From positions 1-64,000 of the forward strand of contig CAJTPV010000008.1 of NCBI GenBank assembly GCA_910578505.1: a stretch of DNA of 64,000 nt, read 5' to 3'. Shown one piece after another: positions 47,834 to 56,500 of the stretch (within the stretch, counting starts at the first letter, position 1; each line of letters starts with the position of its first letter). The DNA is from an uncultured Oscillospiraceae bacterium (GTDB lineage Bacteria; Bacillota; Clostridia; Oscillospirales; Oscillospiraceae). The notes below the pieces were generated by a model. It was not told the DNA's origin, did no database searches, and saw only the letters and a list, made by a program, of their open reading frames with translations. The translations under genes and the position numbers were made by a program.

Positions 47834-47862
47834 GGAAATTTTGCAAAAGTCGAAATGCGCCG

Positions 47863-47891
47863 TTGTTTTCTGGCACCAGATATGGTATGAT
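47863..47891 (+). promoter_or_regulatory. Promoter of the methyltransferase/nuclease operon
   Basis: TTGTTT (47863-47868), 17 bp and TATGAT (47886-47891). The start codon at 47926 follows GGGGAGGTG. Confidence 0.6.
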
Positions 47892-47925
47892 TATCCTGTT
47901 AGTTTCCACATGGGGAGGTGTCGCT

Positions 47926-48939
47926 ATGGCGGGCAACAGCAACCTGCATATGTCCAGAGCTGGAAAGACAGATGAATTTTATACCCAGCTCTCCACGATA
48001 GAGGACGAGCTGCGGCACTACCGTAAATATTTCAAAGGTAAGGTCATCTTCTGCAACGCAGATGACCCGGCAATTGGAGAGGACGGGCAAGACCACTTTG
48101 GCGACGGTTTGGGCGGTTACACCAGTAATTTCTTCCGCTACTTTCAGCTGAACTTTACCCAGCTTGGCATCAAGAAGCTGATTACTACCCACTATGAGGC
48201 GGACAAGCCCAGTTATAAATTTGAGATCGTCAGCAGCGACCATGATGAGCAGATCGGTCTGCCGGACTATGTGAGGACTCCCCTGGAGGGCAGCGGCGAC
48301 TTTCGCTCCCCAGAATGTTTAGCTTTGTTGGAAGAGTGCGACATTGTAGTGACAAATCCGCCGTTCTCCCTAATGAAAGAGTATTTGACGTTGCTTATAA
48401 ACAGTGGTAAACAGTTTTTGATTTTAGGGAATATGAATCATGCAATGTACGCTGAAATATTTCCCTACATTTTTCGGCGGCAAGTATGGTTAGGGCATAA
48501 TAGTGGACATTTCTGGTTCCGTGTTCCTGACTATTATGAAGCAAAAGGAACCGACTTCAAAGAAGATGATGATGGGCAAAAATGGCGGCGCATGGGGAAT
48601 ATCTGCTGGTTTACCAACATGGACATTGAGAAGCGCCACCAATCCTTGGTAGAGACGCTTTACAAGAAATACACAGCAGAAGAATATCCCCAATACGATA
48701 ATTTTGAAGCAATCCATGTCAAAAAGGTTCAAGAAATTCCAGTAGATTACACTGGTATCATAAGCGTCCCTATCACTTTTTTGGACAAGCACAACCCCGA
48801 TGAATTTGAAATTGTTGGTGAACTGAATCATGGTTGCGACAGTGAATTTGATTTAGCTAAACCTATATTAAACGGAGTTGCACAGTATAAACGTATTGCC
48901 ATACGCAGGAAAATTGCTCAGGAAGTTGGTGAAGAATAG
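47926..48939 (+). CDS. EcoRI-family adenine-specific DNA methyltransferase
   Basis: A protein of 337 residues from ATG 47926. It matches the M.EcoRI-type family: SRAGKTDEFYTQLSTIEDELRHY, then KVIFCNADDP, FFRYFQLNFTQLGIKKLITTHY, and the catalytic motif DIVVTNPPFSL (N144-P-P-F147), followed by FLILGNMNHAMY and NICWFTNMD. The enzyme methylates adenine N6 in a target sequence, possibly GAATTC-like, and would protect element and host DNA. The downstream gene starts directly after its stop codon, so methyltransferase and nuclease are co-translated, as in a restriction-modification pair. Confidence 0.88.
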   Translation: MAGNSNLHMSRAGKTDEFYTQLSTIEDELRHYRKYFKGKVIFCNADDPAIGEDGQDHFGDGLGGYTSNFFRYFQLNFTQLGIKKLITTHYEADKPSYKFEIVSSDHDEQIGLPDYVRTPLEGSGDFRSPECLALLEECDIVVTNPPFSLMKEYLTLLINSGKQFLILGNMNHAMYAEIFPYIFRRQVWLGHNSGHFWFRVPDYYEAKGTDFKEDDDGQKWRRMGNICWFTNMDIEKRHQSLVETLYKKYTAEEYPQYDNFEAIHVKKVQEIPVDYTGIISVPITFLDKHNPDEFEIVGELNHGCDSEFDLAKPILNGVAQYKRIAIRRKIAQEVGEE

Positions 48940-50094
48940 ATGAATATTGACCGTATTCAGGTGACAATTCAAGAACTGATTGATGGCTATGAAGAAAAAG
49001 GGCCGGATGGCATTGAGGGCGTGGTGGCCTATGGAGGCAGGCTGGATGTTCGCCCCGCCTATCAGAGGGAATACATCTATCCCGACAAAGACCGGGATGA
49101 GGTCATCCGCTCTGTCAAAAAGAAATTTCCTATCAATGTGATGTACTGGGCCAAGACTGCCGATGGACGTTATGAACTGATGGACGGTCAACAGCGCACT
49201 ATCTCCATTTGCCGCTATGCAGCGGTCAAGGACGAGGCCGACCGGCAGAGCTATGAGCAATGCTTTTCGGTAGATAATCTGTATTTCTTCAATCTGCCGG
49301 AAGATCAGAAGCAGAGCATCCGGGACTATGTGCTGGATATTTACGTCTGTGACGGTACGCCCTCCGAGGTGCTGGACTGGTTCAAAATCATCAATATCGC
49401 GGGCAAGGTACTTTCACCCCAGGAGCTACGGAACACCTCTTACACTGGTCCATGGCTGTCTGACGCGAAGCTCCATTTTTCCAAGCCCAACTGCACCGCC
49501 TACCGTATCGCCAAGGACTATGTGAACGGTTCCCCTATCCGGCAGGAGTATCTGGAGACGGCTATTGAGTGGATCGCCGCCAGGGACGGCCTGGGGTCTA
49601 TCGAGGAGTATATGGCTCTTCACCAGCAGGACGAGAACGCCAATCAGATTTGGCTTTACTTCCGCCGGGTCATTGAATGGGTGGAGGCGATTTTCCCCGT
49701 CAAGCGGAAAGAGATGAAGGGCATTGAGTGGGGTCTGCTCTACAATCGCTTCAAGGATGCAGAACTTGACCCAGACGCGCTGGAGCGGGAAGTCAAGGCT
49801 CTGCTGATAGATGATGAAGTGACAAACAAGAAAGGCGTCTATACCTATGTTCTCACCAGAGAAGAAAAGTATTTGAGCCTTCGAGCTTTTACCACCGCCC
49901 AGAAAAGAGAAGCGTATGAGCGCCAGGGCGGTATCTGCCCTGACTGTCAGGCAGCAGGGAAAGCAAAGGTACACTATGATTTTGACGAGATGGAGGCCGA
50001 CCACATCACACCCTGGAGCAGGGGCGGCAGAACTGTCCCGGAGAATTGCAAGATGCGGTGTAGGGAGTGTAATCGGAGAAAAAGTGATGTCTAA
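48940..50094 (+). CDS. DUF262-HNH nuclease (GmrSD-like architecture)
   Basis: A protein of 384 residues whose ATG follows the methyltransferase stop with no gap. The N-terminal DUF262 (ParB-like) domain has RPAYQREYIYPDKDRDEVIRS, then FPINVMYW and YELMDGQQRTISI, the nucleotide-binding/hydrolysis motif. The C-terminal 60 residues form an HNH nuclease with zinc cysteines: YERQGGICPDCQAAGK, MEADHITPWSRGGRT, NCKMRCRECNRRKSD. DUF262-HNH proteins act as NTP-dependent nucleases against foreign or modified DNA. Next to a methyltransferase it is the probable restriction subunit; an EcoRI-type PD-ExK partner is absent. Confidence 0.85.
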   Translation: MNIDRIQVTIQELIDGYEEKGPDGIEGVVAYGGRLDVRPAYQREYIYPDKDRDEVIRSVKKKFPINVMYWAKTADGRYELMDGQQRTISICRYAAVKDEADRQSYEQCFSVDNLYFFNLPEDQKQSIRDYVLDIYVCDGTPSEVLDWFKIINIAGKVLSPQELRNTSYTGPWLSDAKLHFSKPNCTAYRIAKDYVNGSPIRQEYLETAIEWIAARDGLGSIEEYMALHQQDENANQIWLYFRRVIEWVEAIFPVKRKEMKGIEWGLLYNRFKDAELDPDALEREVKALLIDDEVTNKKGVYTYVLTREEKYLSLRAFTTAQKREAYERQGGICPDCQAAGKAKVHYDFDEMEADHITPWSRGGRTVPENCKMRCRECNRRKSDV

Positions 50095-50115
50095 AACATA
50101 AGGCGGTGATAAAAA

Positions 50116-50577
50116 GTGAGCGATGAAATCCATATGGAAATTTCTATTCCAACAGATGATGACGGATATGTTCTCTTGCAATGTGAGCATTGTGGAAGTT
50201 ATTTTAAGGCAACACCATCCGATATTGAAGATGACGGCGTTTTAGAAATCTTTTGTCCCAGTTGCGGTTTAGTTAGTGAGAACTATGCAACCGAAGATGT
50301 CATTGAATTGGCTCTTGCCATGGCAGAAAATGTAGCAATGGATATGGTATATGATACTCTCAAAAAAATGGAGCGCCAATTTAGGAACAGTCCGATTTCT
50401 TTCAAAATGAATAAGCGGCCAAAATATGAAGCAGAAAATCCTATTCGTTCTGGGATTGAGGCTCTTGAAATAGCGACTTTTCCCTGTTGCAAACGTACTG
50501 CAAAGGTAAAACCTTTACTTAAAATGACCGGCTGCTATTGTCCGTTTTGTGGGGTGAAAAACTATGAAATTGAATAG
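50116..50577 (+). CDS. Double zinc-ribbon protein, unknown function
   Basis: A protein of 153 residues from GTG 50116. An acidic N-terminus leads to a first ribbon, LQCEHCGSYFKATPSDI...IFCPSCGLV. The middle is helical (VIELALAMAENVAMDMVYDTLKKMERQF). The end carries a second ribbon-like set, FPCCKRTAKVK...CYCPFCG. No enzyme motif is visible. It overlaps the next gene by 14 bases and shares its low GC content, so these two genes are a translational pair. Location behind a methyltransferase and nuclease suggests an accessory role in defence, which is inference. Confidence 0.65.
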   Translation: MSDEIHMEISIPTDDDGYVLLQCEHCGSYFKATPSDIEDDGVLEIFCPSCGLVSENYATEDVIELALAMAENVAMDMVYDTLKKMERQFRNSPISFKMNKRPKYEAENPIRSGIEALEIATFPCCKRTAKVKPLLKMTGCYCPFCGVKNYEIE

Positions 50578-51349
50578 AATTGAGTTAAAGAAAATCATAT
50601 ATGATTTTAACAGCATTTCCAACCGCCTTATGCAGGCAGACTTTAGTGATTACAGCGATGTGCTCTCAAAGTTTCTGAATTATATTACCAATACTGCAAT
50701 AATAAGCGATTATATAACTGACTGTGGTTCTTGCACTCAAAATTTGGATGAAGAATTTAAAGAAGTCGCAACATCCTATGGAAGATGTATTTTTACTCTT
50801 GGCAATACTGATGAAGAAGAAATTCGTAATGTATATGCCATATTAAATTATATTGTTGCGCACAACATTGAAATCCATTTTACTATCGCGCAAGGATATG
50901 CTTCTTCTAATAAATACCAAGATCAGGTAAAAGGATTTAACAATCGTGTTGTTATGGTACTGATTCGACACATCGAACGCTATTTAACAAAGGTAGGTAT
51001 TGATATGGGATTAGATGAAAAAAACACATACACCATTACGGTACACAACGGGCAAGTCAATGTTGCCAACGACAATGCCACAATCACGGCTGTAAATAAC
51101 AGTGGAATTGACGGAGCAACGCTTACAGATTTAATCCAAAAGGTTCGGACTACCGCCCAAGGTCTGCCGTCTGATGAGGCAGAAATTGTTTCCGATAGCC
51201 TGGAAACGATTGAGGCAGAGGCTCTATCTGAACATCCTAAAAAAGGATTGCTTCGGACTGCTATCGCTGGTATCAAGGCGATAAAGGGACCTGTTGAATT
51301 TGTTGCAGCTGTGGCAACCCTGGTTCAGTTCTTGGGAGGTATGATCTGA
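50564..51349 (+). CDS. Uncharacterised protein with hydrophobic C-terminal segment
   Basis: A protein of 261 residues from ATG 50564. Residues 1-155 are helical (DFNSISNRLMQADFSDYSDVL; ERYLTKVGIDMG). A short stretch follows with YTITVHNGQVNVANDNATITAV, a beta-like signature I recall from hypothetical proteins in defence islands. Then comes a helical, acidic part, and residues about 240-261 are hydrophobic (PVEFVAAVATLVQFLGGM), which could insert in the membrane. The build, sensor-like front plus membrane-active tail, would suit an abortive-infection effector, but no family is recognised. Confidence 0.6.
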   Translation: MKLNRIELKKIIYDFNSISNRLMQADFSDYSDVLSKFLNYITNTAIISDYITDCGSCTQNLDEEFKEVATSYGRCIFTLGNTDEEEIRNVYAILNYIVAHNIEIHFTIAQGYASSNKYQDQVKGFNNRVVMVLIRHIERYLTKVGIDMGLDEKNTYTITVHNGQVNVANDNATITAVNNSGIDGATLTDLIQKVRTTAQGLPSDEAEIVSDSLETIEAEALSEHPKKGLLRTAIAGIKAIKGPVEFVAAVATLVQFLGGMI

Positions 51350-51379
51350 AAACTTGATAAGAACTGAATAGGGAAAATA

Positions 51380-51413
51380 GCCAGTGCCGACACTGTACTG
51401 TGTCGGCACTGGC
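51380..51413. terminator. Bidirectional terminator
   Basis: GCCAGTGCCGACAC (51380-51393) pairs with GTGTCGGCACTGGC (51400-51413) around a 6-base loop, between the converging 50564 gene and the DUF6061 gene. Confidence 0.8.
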
Positions 51414-51417
51414 GGCT

Positions 51418-51669
51418 TTATAATTGATCTAAAGGCGTATAATCCGTCACATTTTTCAGATACTCTTCTGGGTCACCATTGAGAATCAAATCAGCATATC
51501 CAACCGGGTCATTGTAAATCAGGTAGTCCAATTCCGACCGCTGGTACATATTCTTAGCAACCTCGTCCTCGACAGCAGTGCAGTCAATAGAAATCAATGC
51601 GCCATCGGAAAATTTCAACTCCACACAGGCAGTATCTATATTGAACTCGCAGGAAAGTAATTTCCTCAT
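51418..51669 (-). CDS. DUF6061-like small protein
   Basis: A protein of 83 residues: RKLLSCEFNIDTACVELKFSDGALISIDCTAVED, then SELDYLIYNDPVGYADLILNGDPEEYL. It resembles the DUF6061 proteins that accompany element-borne tails of rlmD in Clostridia (from memory). Its ATG overlaps the rlmD stop (ATGA), so it is translated with the extended rlmD. Function unknown; it belongs to the element, not to the chromosome. Confidence 0.65.
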   Translation of the reverse strand: MRKLLSCEFNIDTACVELKFSDGALISIDCTAVEDEVAKNMYQRSELDYLIYNDPVGYADLILNGDPEEYLKNVTDYTPLDQL

Positions 51670-53297
51670 TTGCGCCCACTCCCTTCAATCATCTGAAAAT
51701 GCTTCAGCGCCGCCATAATTGCCTTTTCTTTTTCCGGCGGACACTGTGGCACTCTCTGGCCCTCGGACTTTGGCAAATTATAGTTCGGTCCGACCTCCAG
51801 TCCACACTTCCGTTTAACCTGAGAGATATACAAGTGGGAAACTTTCAACCCAAACTTCTCCAACACATACGCCTTGATTTCCTCATAGGTGGCCTTACTC
51901 TCGGCAGAAGTCAAATCCATTTCGCCCAAGTCCAGGTCAACCTCAATATGATGCTCCGCTCGAAGTTTGGACAATAATACTACCGTCTCCACATGCCTTG
52001 TTCTTGGGAACATATCCACCGCCGCACAGCGCAGCGGCACATATCCCGCCTCGCCAAACCGCTTTACATCCCGCGCCAGCGTTCCCGGATCACAAGAAAC
52101 ATACACGATCCGCTCCGGCCCCATGGCCGCAGCCGCAACCACCGCCTCCTCACGCAAACCCTTTCGCGGCGGGTCTACCACAATCACCTGCGGACGCAGA
52201 CCCTCCCGCTGAAAACGGGCGGCAGCCTCCCCGGCGTCGCCGCACCAGAAGCGGACGTTTTCGACCCCATTCCGGCGGGCGTTTTCCTCCGCGTCCCGCA
52301 CAGCCTCCGCCACTGCTTCTACCCCGATCACCTGGGCCGCCCTGCTGGCCATCACCAGTGAAATGGTCCCAATGCCGCAGTAGAGATCCAATACCGTTTC
52401 CCTGCCCGTCAGACCGGCGAATTCCACCGCTTTCTCATACAGCCGCTCCGCCTGAATCCGGTTCACCTGATAAAAGGACGGTACCGACAGCCGGAACGTC
52501 AGACCGCAGAGCGTGTCCTCCAGCACGGCCTCGCCCCATACTGTGCGGAATTCGTCGCCCAAAACTACGTTGGTATCCCGCTGGTTGCGATTAAGCACGA
52601 CCCCGACTGTTTCCGGACACGCCGCCCGGATTCGCCGGACCAGCGCCTCTTCCTCCGGCAGGGCGCCGCCGTTGACCACCAGACACACCACCGTCTGCCC
52701 GTTACAATTGGTGCGGGTGTAGATGTGCCGCAGCAGTCCGCGCCCGCTTTTTTCATCGTAGGCCGGGACGGAGAATTCCCGCAGATAGGCCTCCACCGCG
52801 CCGGCGGCGGCGTTGGCCTGGGGAGTCTGCAGGCGGCAATCCAGGGCGGGGACGATGTCATGGCTGCGGCTGCGGAAAAATCCAGCTCTGCCCAACGGGC
52901 TGACCGGAAACTGACACTTATTCCGGTAGCCGTCCACCTGGAGGCTGCCCAGGATCTCCTCCACCGGGATCTCCACCCCACCGAGCCGACGCAGGGCGTC
53001 CTCCACCCGCTGCTGCTTGGCCGCCAGCTCCTCCTCATAGGAGACGTGCCGGAAATCACACCCCCCGCAGGCGGGGTAATGGGGGCAGTCCGGCTGCCGG
53101 CGGGCTGGACTGCGCTCCAATATTTTCTCTGCACGGGCAAACGCGGTGCTTTTCAGCACCTTCAAAATGCGCACCGCGCATACCTCGCCCCGCACGCCGC
53201 CGTGGACAAACACCACCTGTCCCTCCACCCTTGCCACGCCCAGCCCCTCCGCCGTATAGCCGGTGATGGCGACTGTATATAACTGATTTTTCTGCAT
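51666..53297 (-). CDS. rlmD: 23S rRNA (uracil-5-)-methyltransferase RlmD with element-encoded C-terminal tail
   Basis: A protein of 543 residues. It methylates U1939-type uracil in 23S rRNA. TRAM domain at the N-terminus (YTVAITGYTAEGLGVARVEGQVVFV), iron-sulfur cysteines (CPHYPACGGCDFRH...C), SAM site VLDLYCGIGTISLVMASRA, DPPRKGL, and the catalytic VSCDPGTLARD. Ordinary RlmD ends shortly after RTRHVETVVLL, reached here at about residue 437. The remaining 105 residues (SKLRAEHHIEVDLDL..., AESKATYEEIKAYVLEKFGLKV, LYISQVKRKCGL, PPEKEKAIMAALKHFQMI) come from the inserted element. The native ending lies at 37176. The core enzyme is complete and probably active. Confidence 0.9.
   Translation of the reverse strand: MQKNQLYTVAITGYTAEGLGVARVEGQVVFVHGGVRGEVCAVRILKVLKSTAFARAEKILERSPARRQPDCPHYPACGGCDFRHVSYEEELAAKQQRVEDALRRLGGVEIPVEEILGSLQVDGYRNKCQFPVSPLGRAGFFRSRSHDIVPALDCRLQTPQANAAAGAVEAYLREFSVPAYDEKSGRGLLRHIYTRTNCNGQTVVCLVVNGGALPEEEALVRRIRAACPETVGVVLNRNQRDTNVVLGDEFRTVWGEAVLEDTLCGLTFRLSVPSFYQVNRIQAERLYEKAVEFAGLTGRETVLDLYCGIGTISLVMASRAAQVIGVEAVAEAVRDAEENARRNGVENVRFWCGDAGEAAARFQREGLRPQVIVVDPPRKGLREEAVVAAAAMGPERIVYVSCDPGTLARDVKRFGEAGYVPLRCAAVDMFPRTRHVETVVLLSKLRAEHHIEVDLDLGEMDLTSAESKATYEEIKAYVLEKFGLKVSHLYISQVKRKCGLEVGPNYNLPKSEGQRVPQCPPEKEKAIMAALKHFQMIEGSGRK
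51979..51995. repeat. att copy inside rlmD
   Basis: ACTACCGTCTCCACATG. On the minus strand its codons read HVETVV. 15 of 17 bases match the copy at 40292 and 15 of 17 the copy at 37201 (13 continuous: CCGTCTCCACATG). Confidence 0.75.
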
Positions 53298-53428
53298 GAC
53301 CCAACCTCAGCTTTTCCAGTGTGAATAATTGCAGTATACTACAGGTCCAATCCCCATTGCAAGAGGCAAAAACGAGCCGGGACTGTCTGCTCCCCTGGCA
53401 CGGCAGTAAACCCCGCCTGAAACTGCCG

Positions 53429-53470
53429 GGAAGCCGCAAGTGCGCATCTTTTGACGCACTTGCGGCTTCC
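53429..53470. terminator. Stem-loop behind the surface-protein gene
   Basis: GGAAGCCGCAAGTGCG (53429-53444) and CGCACTTGCGGCTTCC (53455-53470), a 16-bp perfect stem with a 10-base loop, in the gap between the surface protein and rlmD (both minus strand). No strong T-run. Confidence 0.6.
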
Positions 53471-53537
53471 TTATGCCCGATTGACAATCAATCAGACAGA
53501 ACAATATGCAGGCTTGCTGCCGGACGGACACACGGCC

Positions 53538-56500
53538 TCAGACGGTGTCGGCGTAGCGCATGATCATAGCCGCCACCTCCGCGCGGGTGGCCGTGCCCTT
53601 GGGATTCAATACCCCGTTGCTCCCTTTCAGAATGCCCCGGTTTACCGCCCAGCCAATGGCGTTCACCGCATAGCTGCTGACACTGGCGGAATCTGTAAAG
53701 CGGCTGAGATCACCGCCTCCGCCGATGCCGCCGGCATCGCGCCAGAGCATGACGGCGAGCTGCTCACGGGTAATATCCCCCAGGGGATCGCTGCCATCGG
53801 TGACGCCCTGTTCTATGGCCCAGAGCTGCCCCCGCTCATACCAGACACTGCCGGGGTTGATGTCCGTACGGACATTGTGCGTCCGGGCAAGGATGGTCCA
53901 GATCATCGCCCGGCTGGTGGTTTGCTCCGGAGCGAACTGCGTGTCGGAAACGCCGCTCATGAGATAGTGCTTCCAAACATAGTCCACGCTGTTATAGTAC
54001 CATTTCGCCGCCGGCACGTCTGTAAACGGCATGGGAGCCGGATTCAGGACGATGCCGGAGATACCGGGGGTGCCTAAGCCGGTAAAAATCTCGTCATCCG
54101 CCGGGTCGTCTGCCGGCTCCGGCGTCTGCAGGACAAATTCCGCGCTGACGTCCACTCTGCTGTCCGGCATCGTAAAGATGAAGCGGCCATCGCCCATTTC
54201 CCGGATAGAGACCTTCCGGCCCCAGGCTCCGGAAACCGTCAAATCCGATAATTCGTATCCGGCATCCGGGTGGACCGTCAGCGTTACCCGGTCTCCCCAT
54301 GCTGCGCGGCGGACGCTGGGAATGATTTCGCCGCCGGAAAAGCGGGGGATGGAAATATAGTGGACTTCCTGGTCAACGTCCGGGACCGGGTCGGGAATGG
54401 GGTCGGGGTCCGGCTCACTGTCCGCCGGAATCACCATATAGAGGGGCTCTGTCGTCAGCCAGGCCGCCGCGGCCCGTCCGCCCAGCCGGATCGTGATGGT
54501 ATAAACGAATTCCCCGTCAGCAGTCTGGGTGGGCGGCGTAAATTGGATGGTATTGATGGTATACTGGAGAAGGCTGCTGACAGATGACAGCACGGAGCGG
54601 ATAACGCCGGAAACATATTCCCTGGAGGACGCGGCGTTCTGATACGCATACCTGGCGACCAGCCGGTCTGTGTTTGCCCGCACCTGTGTGTAGCCATCCG
54701 CCACCGCGGCGGACACGATGGTTGCCGGTTCGCCGCCGGCATTCCGCTCGTTGACGCACGCATAGTCGCCATCGTCGTTCCGGACAAAGCTGTGCCCCAA
54801 GGCGCGGATGATTTCCTTCCGAACGTCGCCGCAGGCAGAGCAGGTGGATGTCTGCGCGCCGTCTGCGGTACAGGTGGCCTCCTGGGTCACCGTCACCGGA
54901 CCATAGCGGTGTCCGGCAGCCGGGATGCTCTCTGTCTTGATATCGCCGCAGGCGGTGCAGGTGGACGTCTGCTCGCCAGGTTGGGTACACGTGGCCTCCC
55001 TGGTGATCGTGACAGGGCCATAGCGGTGTCCGGCCGCGGGGATGACCTCCGTTTTCACATCACCGCAGTTGGCGCAGGAGGAGGTCTGCTCACCGTCCTC
55101 CGTACAGGTGGCCTCCTTGGTGACGGCAGTTATTTCGTAGTGATGACCAACAGCGGGGATGGCCTCTGTTCTGGCGTCGCCGCAATTGGAACAGGTAGAC
55201 GTCCGAATGCCGTCCTCCGTGCACGTGGCCTCCCGCGTTACGACAAAGGCGCTGTAGCTATGGCCAACTGCGGAGATGGTTTCCGTTCGCGTGCTGCCGC
55301 ATCTGGAGCAGGAGTATGTGCGGATGCCGCTCTCGGTACAGGTCGCCGGTTTTGTCACAACGCCTGCGCCGTACCGGTGTCCGGTGGCGGGGATCGTTTC
55401 TGTGCGGGTTTCACCGCATTCTGTGCAGGTGTATGTCCGTACGCCGGAGGAGGTACAGCCCGCCGGGCTGGTGACCGCTCCGCTGTTCCAGACGTGCTCG
55501 TGTCCGGGGTCCGGGCCTGGATCCGGGTCCGTGCCGGCGTCAGGGAGGGAGCTGTTGTAGTGTACGGTTATGTTTTGCAGCGAGGTTGGGACATCCCCCA
55601 GTTTTTGGATGGCGTTCCATTGCGCCTCGCTCCCGCTGTAGTAGATGTCTTTTATGGCAGAGCTTTGAAATGCCGCTATCCCTATCTTTTCTACACTGTC
55701 TGGAACTGAAATTGCGGTCAGCATGGAGCAAGAAGAGAATGCGCGCTCCCCGATGCTTTTTGCCCCCTGTGGAATATTGAGAGTCGAAAGCATCAGGCAG
55801 TCCAAAAACATATCATTACCTATGCAGTTTATGTTCTTTGGCAGCGTAACCGAGCTCAACTTGTAACATCTTAAGAATAAGCTGTCTCCTATGCTCACTG
55901 GCTGACTGCCGGCAGAAAATTTTACCGCCGACAATTCTGTACACTCCATAAATACCCCGACACCTACACTGCTGATACTTGCCGGCAGGTTAATGGACTT
56001 GAGCGCCGTACAGGCGTGAAAGGCAGAATCACCAATGCTTTCCACACCTTCTGATACAGTTACTGAGATAAGACTTTTACAATTCTGAAAAGCGCCGCTG
56101 CCAATTGTTTTTACGCTGGCTGGAATTGTCGCGCTAATCGCTTTACTGCCTTTAAAAGCATTGCTGCCTACAGCAGTTACCCCGCTCTCAACCACAATGC
56201 TCAAGATTTTGTCTGCATGGCTGACCCACGGCTGGTCTGAGGTTTTCACAAAGTCCGGCATAGCTCCAGAACCGGAGATTGTAAGCGTCCCTGCCTTAGT
56301 CAGCGACCATTTGAGTCCTCCGTCAAGGTTGCCTGAGCCAATTGGCTTATTGGCATCAGGGTCAGTGGGGGGAACATAGCCCTCTGGGTAACGGGTAATA
56401 TAATGATTAGCGGCTTCAACTTCCGCCTTGTCCATCGATCGTCCCCAGTGGATTTTGCCTTCGCTGCCATTTTCATGATAATTCCCCTCGGCAATGACCA

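Larger units (their letters stand above)
40292..51995. mobile_element. Mobilizable element integrated in rlmD (about 11.7 kb)
   Basis: Bounded by the att copies at 40292-40308 and 51979-51995. Gene order from the left: large serine recombinase, small coupled protein, MobV relaxase, small DNA-binding protein, iteron-like array, D5-type replication protein, XRE regulator, sigma factor, structured DNA, small XRE regulator, SLOG protein, EcoRI-family methyltransferase, DUF262-HNH protein, zinc-ribbon protein, unknown protein, DUF6061 protein, rlmD tail. It has a relaxase but no mating-pair genes, so it needs a helper for conjugation. Integration in rlmD (rum) is a recognised hot spot for serine-recombinase elements in Firmicutes. 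Confidence 0.75.

Noticed and set aside
47926..50094. Classical EcoRI restriction-modification system
   Set aside because: The methyltransferase is of the EcoRI family, but no EcoRI-type endonuclease is encoded beside it; the neighbouring nuclease is a DUF262-HNH protein.
54780..55500. Regular repeats that could be taken for a CRISPR array
   Set aside because: The repeats are degenerate, keep a reading frame and encode Cys-rich protein modules of the surface protein; there are no unique spacers of constant length.
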